A stretch of DNA of 64,000 bases from Leptospirales bacterium (GTDB lineage: Bacteria > Spirochaetota > Leptospiria > Leptospirales > Leptonemataceae), in the NCBI GenBank assembly GCA_019694655.1, contig JAIBBN010000007.1, positions 1 to 64,000 on the forward strand. The letters run 5' to 3'. Shown piece after piece: positions 1 to 8,453 of the stretch (its first letter is position 1; every line of letters begins with the position of its first letter). A program made the translations under genes and the position numbers. The notes beneath the pieces are model-generated. The model ran no database searches, was not told the origin of the DNA, and worked only from the letters and a program-made list of their open reading frames with translations.

Positions 1-438
1 CAAATCATGTCCGCTGGCGCCGGCATTCTTCACTCTGAATTCAATCATTCTGCAACGGAAGATCTCAACTTCTTGCAGATCTGGATTCTGCCCCGAATTC
101 GCGACATCGATCCGCGCTACCAACAGCTAGCTTTTCAGCCAGCGGATATCGACAATCAATGGCGCTGTCTTGTTGCCCCGGACCGCGAAGATTCTTTGTG
201 GATCAACCAGAATGCCTGGGTGTCGCTCAGCCGAATCAGCTCCGGCTGCCAACTTGCTGCTACTTTGAATCGAAATGCATCACATGCTTACCTGATGTGT
301 CTGGAAGGCGACTTGATGCTGGAGCAGGAACGGCTTGGTCGCCGCGACGCCCTGGCTCTATCCGGATATAGCGAACTTACTTTGAATACCGAGAGCGGCG
401 CCGACCTACTACTGATTGAGTCCCAGTTTGGCGGATAG
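1..438 (+). CDS. Pirin-family (YhaK-type bicupin) protein, 5' truncated by window edge
   Basis: The C-terminal part of a pirin-like protein; the frame is open to base 1, so the N-terminal cupin is missing. Visible motifs are MSAGAGILHSEFN, the stretch where pirins carry cupin metal ligands (H and E are present), and QIWILP, which follows in YhaK/pirin proteins. The second half is the degenerate second cupin. Family members bind iron; some have quercetin 2,3-dioxygenase activity and some act as cofactors, and the role here is not determinable. The ATG at position 7 lies inside the conserved core, so it is not the real start. Confident family call. Confidence 0.85.
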   Translation, partial: QIMSAGAGILHSEFNHSATEDLNFLQIWILPRIRDIDPRYQQLAFQPADIDNQWRCLVAPDREDSLWINQNAWVSLSRISSGCQLAATLNRNASHAYLMCLEGDLMLEQERLGRRDALALSGYSELTLNTESGADLLLIESQFGG

Positions 439-446
439 AGATGCTC

Positions 447-938
447 CTAGCTCTGGAAAGCCCTCTCTACCATTTGCTCTGCAATTCCAAACATTTTTGC
501 GAACTCGGAAACAGTGGGCCGCCGCAAGGCCAGCGCGCCAAGGGCAATGGCAACCGCAGCGAGGCTGGATACCTCGCCGCTCAAAAAATAAAGCGCGGAA
601 GACAGCATTCCGGCGCCTTCCACAGCCGCCCATTGAATGATTTTGGCGGACTGATACTGCGGCAATATCTGGCCTAAGTTGGCCCCCGTATCTACAGCGC
701 CGGCAAAGGCTTCGCGCCGGCGCAATACAAGTTGAGGCAAAGTCCAGGCAACGATCAATGCGAATAGCACAGCGCCCGGCCCGCCAAAGCGCCCCGCGAC
801 TTCCAATCCTTGCGCAGCTCCAGCGTCTCCGGAGCGTAAATAATAGTGCAGGAGAGCCGCTCCTGCCAGGGCAACACAGAGCGCGACATGTATGATTTGC
901 AGCTGACGCCAGCGCGATGCAAGATTCGCAGGATCCAT
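447..938 (-). CDS. Hypothetical polytopic membrane protein
   Basis: About 163 residues with probably four transmembrane helices: near residues 15-33 (IIHVALCVALAGAALLHYY), 50-70, a middle helix around 95-120 (AAVEGAGMLSSALYFLSG) and a short one near 123-140. The topology resembles small four-helix membrane proteins, but I recognise no family motif. A GTG two codons upstream (944) is an alternative start; the ATG at 938 is preferred. It converges on the pirin gene with an 8-base gap and diverges from ccmB. Function unknown. Confidence 0.6.
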   Translation of the reverse strand: MDPANLASRWRQLQIIHVALCVALAGAALLHYYLRSGDAGAAQGLEVAGRFGGPGAVLFALIVAWTLPQLVLRRREAFAGAVDTGANLGQILPQYQSAKIIQWAAVEGAGMLSSALYFLSGEVSSLAAVAIALGALALRRPTVSEFAKMFGIAEQMVERAFQS

Positions 939-1029
939 GAACACGGAATTGGCTCTCCGCCTGGAAAGTCAATCGCACTGAGTAGCGAAAGGACGTTGCC
1001 GATTCTCACGCCTTGCCATTTTTGACCCC

Positions 1030-1713
1030 GTGGTTGCAGCACCCGGATTCTGGAGGACCTTCTGGCGCTCATTGCAGCTTGAAATCAGCGTCGAAAGCCG
1101 ACGCCCGGGCGGTCTGTTCGGCCCCCTATTGTTTACGGCAAGTCTGGCCTTTCTGTTTCGGGCTTCTCTGAACGACGCCAGCGTTGCCGATGCTGCTAAT
1201 CGCGCTGCGTTGATGCTGGCCGCACTCTATGTTTCAGCGACATTGGCAGCCAGCCGCCGCATTCACGCCGAAACCGAAGCCGGCGCCCTGCAGATTCAAC
1301 TCATGGCCCCTGCCGACGCTGCCGCTTTCTTTCTTGCGAAATGCGTCCTCGCCTGGCTGCAGCTCAGTGTACTGGCTCTGCTGCTTGAACCGCTTTATGG
1401 CTGGTTGCTGGTTGGAATTCCATCCGTCGCGACGCAAAACACTGTCATATTTTGCACCTGCAGTCTGGCCCTCGCGCCGCTGGCGACACTTGGAGTCTAC
1501 ATTGGTCGCGGTTCCTCGGCCCGTGAACTTGTTACGCCCGCCCTGACTCTGCCGGCCGCTATTCCAATCTTCTTGCTCAGCGCCAGCGCCTTGAAACAAA
1601 GCAGCGGCGGTCAGTGGCCGGCGCCGCAAACAATCATTGCTTTACTGGCCTCAGGCGCCCTGTATGCTGCCCTTGGCATTCTGCTTTTCACGGCCCTTGG
1701 TTCAGAGGAATGA
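1030..1713 (+). CDS. ccmB: Heme exporter membrane protein CcmB
   Basis: About 227 residues, matching the usual CcmB length, with six predicted membrane helices. The N-terminus (FWRSLQLEI, then hydrophobic segments with RIHAETEAGALQIQLMAP) matches the CcmB pattern in which a conserved E/D-rich cytoplasmic loop precedes helix 3. CcmB is the permease of the CcmABCD complex that releases holo-CcmE during system I cytochrome c maturation. The start is GTG with no clear Shine-Dalgarno. The stop overlaps the ccmC start (ATGA). The ATPase partner ccmA is not adjacent on the upstream side. First gene of a four-gene coupled operon. Confidence 0.85.
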   Translation: MVAAPGFWRTFWRSLQLEISVESRRPGGLFGPLLFTASLAFLFRASLNDASVADAANRAALMLAALYVSATLAASRRIHAETEAGALQIQLMAPADAAAFFLAKCVLAWLQLSVLALLLEPLYGWLLVGIPSVATQNTVIFCTCSLALAPLATLGVYIGRGSSARELVTPALTLPAAIPIFLLSASALKQSSGGQWPAPQTIIALLASGALYAALGILLFTALGSEE

Positions 1714-2441
1714 AAGTCGACATTCACCAGCGCAACACATCAGCTCGCCCAATCTGGCGTCGCAAAGGCGCCGCCGCTCTCGATTGGGCGCTGGTCGCGC
1801 TGGCAGCGGGGGCCGCCGTCATCAGCTTCGTCAGCCTCACTTATCCGCCAACGCTTGCCAGCCAGGGACAGGCCAGTCGCATCCTTTTTGTACATGTTCC
1901 TGTGGCGTGGGTGGCGCTTTATGCACCGTGCCTTTCGGCGCTTGCCGGCATACTGTATCTGCTCACGAGATTGGAGCGTTACGATATCTGGTCTCTGGCC
2001 TGTGCACGCATTGCATTTGTTTTCTCTCTGGCCGTTGTTTTGACCGGCGGAATCTGGGGCTCTGTCGAATGGGGAACCTTCTGGTCCTTTCAGGATCCGC
2101 GTTTGATGTCCTTTGCTATTCTGGTTCTGACGCTCGGCGGCTATTTCATGGCCCGCGGACTCAGCGAAAATCCGGCGCGAACAGCAACCTATGGCGCGGC
2201 TGCATCCATCCTTGCAGCGCTCGCCGCCCTACTCACCTGGTTCGCCATACGGGTTGTAACTCCGGACCTGCATCCGACGCCTGTGATCGGAACCATGTCC
2301 AGGAAAATTGCTCAGACTTTCTGGCTTGCAGTAGGCGCCTACCATTTCGTCTTCCTGGCGCTGCTCCGCGCCGCCGTCCGTCACGAACGAATTGCGCGCG
2401 CCACACGATGGTTGAACGAACTGGAAAACACAAACTCATGA
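1710..2441 (+). CDS. ccmC: Heme handling protein CcmC
   Basis: About 243 residues and six membrane helices. CcmC delivers heme to CcmE using a tryptophan-rich WWD periplasmic loop flanked by two histidines. Both histidine contexts are visible: VHVPVAWVALY (first) and LHPTPVIG (second). The loop reads WGSVEWGTFWSFQDPRL, so the usual second tryptophan of WxWD is replaced by F-Q, an unusual variant. The ATG at 1710 overlaps the ccmB stop and gives the family length; a longer in-frame extension back to 1614 lies within ccmB and is rejected. Its stop overlaps the next gene. Confidence 0.9.
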   Translation: MKVDIHQRNTSARPIWRRKGAAALDWALVALAAGAAVISFVSLTYPPTLASQGQASRILFVHVPVAWVALYAPCLSALAGILYLLTRLERYDIWSLACARIAFVFSLAVVLTGGIWGSVEWGTFWSFQDPRLMSFAILVLTLGGYFMARGLSENPARTATYGAAASILAALAALLTWFAIRVVTPDLHPTPVIGTMSRKIAQTFWLAVGAYHFVFLALLRAAVRHERIARATRWLNELENTNS

Positions 2442-2893
2442 CCATACTCAGAACGCTAACAAACCGGACGACGATCATTGCCGGTCTTTTGCTGCTTTGC
2501 GCAGGCGCGCCCGGAGTTCTATCTGCCGCTCCTCTCGATGCGGAAAGCTTCTTGAACTTGCCTGACGAACAAGCCCGCGAGCAAGTCGGACGATTGACTC
2601 CCGAAGAAATCAACGATCTGATCTCAGCATTGCGTCTGCATGTCCGCCGCAGTAATCCAGACCTTGATCGATTTTACCTCGCAATGGAGCACCTCGAGTC
2701 AATGCGGGCGACGGAGATTGCTCAAAAACGTGTGGATCGACTGGCTCTCGCTTTTGCCTGCATGTTCGCGCTGATTGTCGCCTTTCAAGGCTGGATTTTC
2801 ATCGATCAACGTCGACTGACGCGACGCCTCGCCGAGAAAGAGACTTCTCCAGCCAGAGGCTCGCAGCGCGATGAAATCTACCGCGGCGAATGA
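2438..2893 (+). CDS. Signal-anchored membrane protein with CcmD-like C-terminal helix
   Basis: About 151 residues. There is an N-terminal signal peptide (TIIAGLLLLCAGAPGVLSAA), a hydrophilic, probably periplasmic domain (residues 30-100, helical and charged, with EQVGRLTPEEINDLISAL), a single helix near 104-124 (ALAFACMFALIVAFQGWIF) and a short basic tail (DQRRLTRRLAEKE). A membrane helix followed by a basic tail immediately after ccmC is the position and shape of CcmD, which here would carry an added periplasmic domain; this is inference. Coupled to ccmC by ATGA and to the next gene by ATGA. Confidence 0.6.
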   Translation: MTILRTLTNRTTIIAGLLLLCAGAPGVLSAAPLDAESFLNLPDEQAREQVGRLTPEEINDLISALRLHVRRSNPDLDRFYLAMEHLESMRATEIAQKRVDRLALAFACMFALIVAFQGWIFIDQRRLTRRLAEKETSPARGSQRDEIYRGE

Positions 2894-3858
2894 AGGCTTT
2901 CGGCTTCCGTCAGGCGCGGCCGCGGCTCTGCGCCTTCTATCTTTTTTGCGTCGGCCTTCTCGCATTTTTTCTGGACTGCAGTCAGCTACCGGTAGCTAAT
3001 CTTCAGCGTTGTCACTATGTGCCGGGGATTTCACACCTCCAGGATCTGATCATTGATCGTAGCAGCGGCGGCCTTCCCAGACTGCTACTCAGCGTTCAAA
3101 ATACGCTCGATCGCGACCCCGGCGGACAGCTGTTGCATCGTGGAATGCTGCTCAGCGTCCCGCTTAACACCGAATCTCCCGATACCGAGCCATTGCAGAT
3201 CGAAAATCGCGACGATTGGCCGTTCCATCCCGCAGGCATTGCAATCATTGAGCTGCGAGCGCGCGACGGCTGGCTCTACGTCCTGAATCAGGCGCTATCT
3301 GATCTTTTTGCAGTAGAACTGTATCGAATACAGGGCAATCGCCTGCAATTTATTGATCGCATTCGATCACGTATGCTAGATCGCCCTCGCGAGATCATTG
3401 CAATTGCCAAAGACCAATTTATTGTCTTGCAACGCGACCGATCGATCTTCGGCGGCTCTCCTCTGCTTCTCTTTTATGGGGCGACGGTACGGAGCATACC
3501 GCTGAATATCTCAGCGCCCATTTCGATGACGCTCAACGGCAGGAAACTATATGTACTTTCCGAAGCCGGCGATGTGGAGAGCCTTGATCTGCAGTATCTT
3601 CCGGCGCCGCCTATTTCTGTTGCAACTCTGCCCGGCCAGGCAGCTGCAATTGCCTTGCGCAGCAGCGAACCCGGCCAACTGATTCGAACAAACGCCAACG
3701 GCCTCGGTTACTATCTGGACGGCGACGGCGTCCCGTTGTCGACCGCCTTCGGCGATCCGGAATACACGCGACGCGCTTCGGGTATTCTCCGATACCAGAA
3801 TCGGATCTACATTGCTCGCAATGACGCGTCTGGCCTGGCTATCTGTCAGGCGCCATGA
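2890..3858 (+). CDS. Putative lipoprotein of unknown function in the ccm operon
   Basis: About 322 residues. The N-terminus has a basic region, a hydrophobic core and a cysteine in LLAFFLDCSQ, a loose spirochaete-type lipobox. The mature part is rich in short beta-like segments (for example RLQFIDRIRS, KLYVLSEAGDVESLDL) and could form a beta-propeller-like repeat, but I see no named domain. The start overlaps the preceding stop by four bases, so it is translated with the ccm genes. The 3' end runs 20 bases into the convergent minus-strand glycosyltransferase gene. Function unknown; a link to cytochrome maturation rests only on position. Confidence 0.6.
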   Translation: MKAFGFRQARPRLCAFYLFCVGLLAFFLDCSQLPVANLQRCHYVPGISHLQDLIIDRSSGGLPRLLLSVQNTLDRDPGGQLLHRGMLLSVPLNTESPDTEPLQIENRDDWPFHPAGIAIIELRARDGWLYVLNQALSDLFAVELYRIQGNRLQFIDRIRSRMLDRPREIIAIAKDQFIVLQRDRSIFGGSPLLLFYGATVRSIPLNISAPISMTLNGRKLYVLSEAGDVESLDLQYLPAPPISVATLPGQAAAIALRSSEPGQLIRTNANGLGYYLDGDGVPLSTAFGDPEYTRRASGILRYQNRIYIARNDASGLAICQAP

Positions 3859-5677
3859 AATCAGGAGTGGCTGAACAAAGCTTCAAGCACAGAGATAAGT
3901 AACGGCGAGCAAAGGCAGCGCTGGCTTCCAGCGAACGATAGAATTCGCCGGATCGCGCCAATACTTCCGCCTCCTCCCTGCCTTGCTGGCCAACGCCAGC
4001 TTGAAAGATTGCGCGCTGCATTACCCCGCTCGCAAGCTCCATGCCCGCTTTGTGCGAACGGAGTTCACTATCATACTGCTCCAACTGATTCAAGCCAATT
4101 GCAGTAGACCGCCGCGATTCGAATTCGGCCAACGCTTTTGCCTGCATCGCAATCCCACGCAATCGATCCAGCTCAGTCGAAACATTCTTAAGATCAGCAA
4201 TCCACCCTTCCCGATCCAGTTGAAGCGGAACGAACCTCTCCCCTAAGAAAGTTCGGTCGACCTCCCGCCCGCCTTCCAGTTCAATCGTCGAGCCGGGAAC
4301 TCCTTCCAGCTTCGCGCCGTGCGAGGTCAGGTTGCTAACGCGAATGCCAGCGGCAATATCGACGGCGATACGTCGCTGAAACCAATGATAGAAGATTAGC
4401 AACTTGTCGTTGCTGTGCAGGCCGTTCCCTGCCGATCCTGGCAACCAGCGAACGGGCAGTGCATAGAGCTGGCGGAAATTGTGTAACTCGCGCCTCGCAA
4501 GTCGATGCTCCGTGTATCGTAGCCGCTCTTCGAGAGTCGACCCCCGCGAGTGAGCCAGGCCGCCGCTGAAAGCAAAATCCTGACCGATCAGTACAACTCG
4601 ATTTGCACCCAGCCGTACGGCCAGATCGTAGGCATTCGTAGAAACGGAACCTCCAAAGGCAACTTCGCCCACTGTTTCCCGGCAATATCCGGAAAACCGC
4701 CGAGCAAGTGCAAATGGCGTCTCAAAAAACCAAAGTCGATCTGCAGGCAAACGGCGCAGTGCGGCCGCCGCGCAGGAGGGATCGACAATGAAATGTACCT
4801 CATCCGGAATGCGTTCCAGGTAGAATCGGTTGATTGGTTGCGGATCAACGCAGACGACAAAGTCAGGCTGAAGCCCGGCGTTCAAGAGCGGCTGTAGAGC
4901 TGTGTCTGCGGCTATCAGGACTGAACGATCTCTAGCGCCAGGAATACTAAGAACTCGGGCAGCATCATCGCGCAGGCTCGGTCCTGCGCCGGCCACGATG
5001 CAACAGACGCCTTCGAATTTGCCATACAGTCGACCGACCGGACGGGCGTAGGCGAGAATAGGTAGGTTTGCACAAAGGTTTCGCATCCACAACCTGTCAA
5101 ACCGTGCAAGCGTGGCCTGATTTACGTCGCGTCGATTCAAATATCTTTCCAGATGCTGAAGCGCTCGCTGGTATCGACTATCAGCTTGCGCCAGATTTCG
5201 GTTGATGAGGTAGCAGATGCGCGAACTCGGAGTGGACTCGAACAAACTACCGAGCCCCGCGTCGTCTGGCCAGCGCTGCAAACACTGCAAGCGTTTGCTG
5301 GCAATTGCCTGACGCAGATCAAGCACCGAAAGAACATGATCGCGAAGTTCTGAGATTGGCTCGAACCAAATTACACTCAGCGACGACATTTCCGCTGCTT
5401 GCTCCAGAATGTAGCCCAATCCGCCGCCAAATACGACCAGCAGGCCGTCTGTCCGCCCCTGCAGCGCTCGATCTAGTTGCCGGCGCGCTTCCTGTTGCGG
5501 ATCGTGAGCGCTGTGCAGTCGCCGTCCGCCCGCAGTCGCCAGCCACCGCCCACTGGCGTCTTGCGCGATGTGAAGATCTGAGCTGTGTTCGCCGCGATCC
5601 TCGACAGACTCGCTGCAATTCAAGCCCAGCAATTGCCGCTGCTCATCGGCCAGATCCCTGGAGGCTGCAGAATTCAT
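3839..5677 (-). CDS. MptE-like/DUF115 motility-associated glycosyltransferase (Maf family)
   Basis: About 612 residues. The central domain carries the family signature: VAGAGPSLRDDA, then VLIAADTALQPLLNAGLQP and DFVVCVDPQ (6-hydroxymethylpterin pyrophosphokinase MptE-like fold), followed by FGGSVSTNAYDLAVRLGA and VVLIGQDFAF. Proteins of this family (Maf) transfer nonulosonic acids to flagellin in other bacteria. The N-terminal 200 residues form the usual Maf extension and the C-terminus is helical. The start ATG overlaps the ABC gene stop (ATGA). Substrate unknown. A flagellin target is plausible because flagellar genes lie elsewhere in the window, but it is not shown. Confidence 0.8.
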   Translation of the reverse strand: MNSAASRDLADEQRQLLGLNCSESVEDRGEHSSDLHIAQDASGRWLATAGGRRLHSAHDPQQEARRQLDRALQGRTDGLLVVFGGGLGYILEQAAEMSSLSVIWFEPISELRDHVLSVLDLRQAIASKRLQCLQRWPDDAGLGSLFESTPSSRICYLINRNLAQADSRYQRALQHLERYLNRRDVNQATLARFDRLWMRNLCANLPILAYARPVGRLYGKFEGVCCIVAGAGPSLRDDAARVLSIPGARDRSVLIAADTALQPLLNAGLQPDFVVCVDPQPINRFYLERIPDEVHFIVDPSCAAAALRRLPADRLWFFETPFALARRFSGYCRETVGEVAFGGSVSTNAYDLAVRLGANRVVLIGQDFAFSGGLAHSRGSTLEERLRYTEHRLARRELHNFRQLYALPVRWLPGSAGNGLHSNDKLLIFYHWFQRRIAVDIAAGIRVSNLTSHGAKLEGVPGSTIELEGGREVDRTFLGERFVPLQLDREGWIADLKNVSTELDRLRGIAMQAKALAEFESRRSTAIGLNQLEQYDSELRSHKAGMELASGVMQRAIFQAGVGQQGREEAEVLARSGEFYRSLEASAAFARRYLSLCLKLCSATPDFMAPDR

Positions 5678-6477
5678 GACGATTCGCGCCAGGTCGTAGC
5701 AAAGCGCCGGCCATTTCGATGCAGCTGCAAGGGCAATCCGTAGAGCTCGCTCAATGTTTCCGAGTTCAGGACCTGGTCAATCGGGCCTTGAGCATAAACC
5801 CGGCCGGCCTTGAGCATCAATACATGCGTGCAAAAGGCTGGGATTTCGTCCACGCGATGGACGATATTGATGACCTGGAATCTGTCTGCAGCGTGGCGCG
5901 ACAGAAGCATTTCCAATTCGTAGCGCGATGGCAAATCGAGCGACTCATAGGGTTCGTCCAGCAGCAGCAACCAGGGAACGGCCATCAAGGCTCGCAACAG
6001 CAGCGTCTTGCGACGCTCTCCGGTCGATAGCAGTGCAAACAGGCGCTGGCCATCGAAGAGTCTGTTTTGGCCAAAAGCGCTGCGAAAAAGCTCGCTGGCC
6101 CTTGCTTGCTCCTCGGCGCTGTAGTCGCGGTAGGGAGCAAGCGTAGCATCAGCGCCGGTCAGAATGATCTCAAGGACAGTCGCGTCGGGGTGGTAGATCG
6201 CATGGCGATCCATCTGCGACGGTTGAAACCAGCCGATCCCTTGTCTTTGAATATGTACGGGCGCCGACTCTGGCGACCGACCACGACGTTCAACAAGCCC
6301 GGAAGTAGGCCATTCGTAGCCCAGAATCAGCGCGGCCATCGTCGACTTGCCGGCGCCATTGGGTCCCAGAAACGTCCAGTGCTCGCCGCTGTGCAACGAC
6401 CAATTGATCTTACTCAGGATCGCCGTCTCGCCCCGCTGGAAGCTCAAGTCGTGCAGCTCAAGCAGAGCCCCGGACAT
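5674..6477 (-). CDS. ABC transporter ATP-binding protein (ModF/YlmA-like, no adjacent permease)
   Basis: About 267 residues, one complete nucleotide-binding domain. Walker A is GPNGAGKST (residues ~39-47), the signature is LLSTGERRKTLLLRALM, Walker B is LLLLDEPYESLD, and the H-loop is VNIVHRVDEIP. The signature reads STGE rather than LSGGQ, as in stand-alone ModF/YlmA ATPases. No permease lies beside it. The ATG overlaps the upstream HDOD gene's stop (TAATG), and the gene runs into the Maf gene by four bases, so all three are likely co-translated. The transported substrate, if any, is unknown. Confidence 0.85.
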   Translation of the reverse strand: MSGALLELHDLSFQRGETAILSKINWSLHSGEHWTFLGPNGAGKSTMAALILGYEWPTSGLVERRGRSPESAPVHIQRQGIGWFQPSQMDRHAIYHPDATVLEIILTGADATLAPYRDYSAEEQARASELFRSAFGQNRLFDGQRLFALLSTGERRKTLLLRALMAVPWLLLLDEPYESLDLPSRYELEMLLSRHAADRFQVINIVHRVDEIPAFCTHVLMLKAGRVYAQGPIDQVLNSETLSELYGLPLQLHRNGRRFATTWRESS

Positions 6478-8066
6478 TAGGACTTACTCCGAAATCCCTG
6501 TTCCAGATCCGCAGTAAGCTTCTTAAACTGCTCTTCGTTGGAGATATTCAATAGATCCAGAGCTTCAGCTTCCAGCGAGTAATAGTCCGCCTGCCCGAGG
6601 ATAGCCGCATTCAAGGCGACGCCGGCGTACACTGGCCAAACCCATTCGACCTCCTCCTGCGGCGCGGCAAGCGGCCGAAACTGATAGCGGATACAGGAAA
6701 CAATTTGTTCCGGAAATTGCCATTTCTCGCCCATAAAGGCGCCGATTTCCGCATGACTGATGCCAAGCAAACTTTCCTCCAGAACGCTTGGATTTCGAAT
6801 CCGTCCCGAGTTCACAGCTCGAGTAATCGTTTTCCATACTTCCGGGCGCAGCGCAACCAGTACGATCCGCCCCAGCTGGCTGAGCAGACCGGCCACAGCG
6901 GCCATATCTTGAGCCTGCTGTTTGCCGCGACTGACCCGTCTTGCAATCCAGGAAATGCGATTGGATTCCTCCCAAATTTGCTCCAGATCCTTGATGCGGT
7001 ATTGTCGTTCCAGTACGTTGCGCGCCCCGGTCACAAGCAGGATATTGCGAATGACGTTGATTCCCAGAACCTTGACCGCCTCTGCGATACCGGGGTTGCG
7101 GTTGTAGCGAATATAGCCTGCGGAATGCACCAGTCGAAGCACTTCAGCGGTGAGCGACGGATCCCTGGATATCTCGCCGGCAATTACCTGCATGGAAGCC
7201 CCATCTGAATCACAAAGCTGCATGATGCGGCTCACATGTTCCGGATAGGCTGGGAGCGACTCGATCTCCTTCTCGATTCGATTGTAGAAATCTTGCTCGA
7301 AACCCTTGCTGCGTAATGGCAACGGAATGCGAAGTTCATTGATGGTAACGCCGTCCTTGGATTGCAGGCGATAGTTCTCGGCTTGTATGCCTGCGTTTTC
7401 CAGCAAGGACAGAATCAGGAAGATCCCAAGGCCTGCGCCCTCCGATTCGTCGCGGAGCTCGGAAAAAGCCTTATTGATGTCCCGATACTTCAGATAGCTT
7501 TGGATGCGCGACTTGATTCGATCCCACTCAACCGGGAGAATCTGCACGTTGTTCTCCACCTGGAACAGGATCTCGCTCGCATTTGCCACAACCGAAAATC
7601 GAATGTAGTAGTTCGACTGCAGCCGGCGATGCTGGTAGCTGTCCCATTCCGATAGGACATCCGCAGAAAAGTGGCGCATTCCTCTCTGGTATTCGACTGC
7701 GTCGCCAAGCTTTAGCCCCTTTTCATCAAAGTAGATGCGCTTGGCGTTTGCCTTGGAGCAGTTTGCAAAAATTTCCCTCAAACATACCAGCGTTAGCTCG
7801 CTGAGAAAACCGACGTTGAAGTGGGCGAGCAGTCGAAATACAAACCCAGCAATAAACTGAATCTGCTTGTCCGCCACGGGCGGATACTCAAGGACCACCC
7901 GTTCGCCAGCCAGAATTCGTTCCAATTCGCGGCCGGAGCGTAAGAGCGGGATGGCGGGCACAATTCCAGGAATTGACCGGAATCCCGAAGAGCAACCGAA
8001 TTTCCCGGCCGCCCGCCTGTTGACAATTATGTCACAATGGCCTGCTAGGATCGTCCAATGAAGCAA
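6477..8066 (-). CDS. HDOD-domain signalling protein with N-terminal histidine-kinase-like ATPase fold
   Basis: Up to 529 residues. The N-terminal part (roughly residues 70-260) has an N-box-like helix (LVCLREIFANCSKANAKRIY) and a G-box (EGAGLGIFLILSLLE), suggesting a GHKL/HATPase fold. The C-terminal part (roughly 270-480) is an HDOD domain (SLPAYPEHVSRIMQLC, SRDPSLTAEVLRLVHSA, SHAEIGAFMGEKWQFP). HDOD proteins are signalling proteins related to HD hydrolases that lack the metal site. The start is uncertain: TTG at 8066 is the outer limit and overlaps the divergent gene, and a GTG about 100 bases inside is likely. First gene of a coupled operon with the ABC and Maf genes. Confidence 0.75.
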   Translation of the reverse strand: MLHWTILAGHCDIIVNRRAAGKFGCSSGFRSIPGIVPAIPLLRSGRELERILAGERVVLEYPPVADKQIQFIAGFVFRLLAHFNVGFLSELTLVCLREIFANCSKANAKRIYFDEKGLKLGDAVEYQRGMRHFSADVLSEWDSYQHRRLQSNYYIRFSVVANASEILFQVENNVQILPVEWDRIKSRIQSYLKYRDINKAFSELRDESEGAGLGIFLILSLLENAGIQAENYRLQSKDGVTINELRIPLPLRSKGFEQDFYNRIEKEIESLPAYPEHVSRIMQLCDSDGASMQVIAGEISRDPSLTAEVLRLVHSAGYIRYNRNPGIAEAVKVLGINVIRNILLVTGARNVLERQYRIKDLEQIWEESNRISWIARRVSRGKQQAQDMAAVAGLLSQLGRIVLVALRPEVWKTITRAVNSGRIRNPSVLEESLLGISHAEIGAFMGEKWQFPEQIVSCIRYQFRPLAAPQEEVEWVWPVYAGVALNAAILGQADYYSLEAEALDLLNISNEEQFKKLTADLEQGFRSKS

Positions 8067-8453
8067 TCTCAGATCGATGGCAGCGCGGCGCCACGACCTC
8101 CCGGCCGTTGCTGGCGACAGCTATCCGGTCCTTGGGCGGGATTCCTCCGGATCACAGGCGATGGTCGACTGGAAGTGATGGCGCGGATTCGCGGCAGAGA
8201 GCAAACCCTGGCCTTTGCTCAGGCGCTGGTTCAATCGATCCATGCGGAGCTTGATCTTCAAGAAGCCCAGTACGAGGCGCAGACAAGACCGCGCCGCCGC
8301 CTATCGGAGGAAGCAATGGCAACCGATCCGGAACTGCCGCTGGGCGAAGCGATTGCCCGGCTGCAGCGTAAGCTGGCCAGCATCCCGCCTCTTGCGCCGC
8401 TGTCTGCTATCGGACCGAGTGCAGACCGTCAATCCAGGCGCTTCGCCGGTTAA
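8058..8453 (+). CDS. Hypothetical small cytoplasmic protein
   Basis: About 131 residues, no signal peptide or membrane helix. A basic N-terminal segment (GRCWRQLSGPWAGF) is followed by a probable short beta/alpha region (LRITGDGRLEVMARI) and a charged helix (EQTLAFAQALVQSIHAEL). No family recognised. It diverges from the HDOD gene with overlapping start regions and converges with the next gene by a 4-base overlap (8450-8453). Real-gene status rests on coherent codon use and the lack of a better alternative on the other strand. Confidence 0.5.
   Translation: MKQSQIDGSAAPRPPGRCWRQLSGPWAGFLRITGDGRLEVMARIRGREQTLAFAQALVQSIHAELDLQEAQYEAQTRPRRRLSEEAMATDPELPLGEAIARLQRKLASIPPLAPLSAIGPSADRQSRRFAG

Noticed and set aside
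1614-2441. A longer CcmC reading frame starting at 1614
   Set aside because: The extra 32 residues lie inside ccmB and are not CcmC-like; the ATG at 1710 fits the ccmB overlap.
5674-6477. The ABC ATPase as the missing CcmA
   Set aside because: It has a ModF/YlmA-type signature, lies on the other strand in a separate operon, and is coupled to HDOD and Maf genes.
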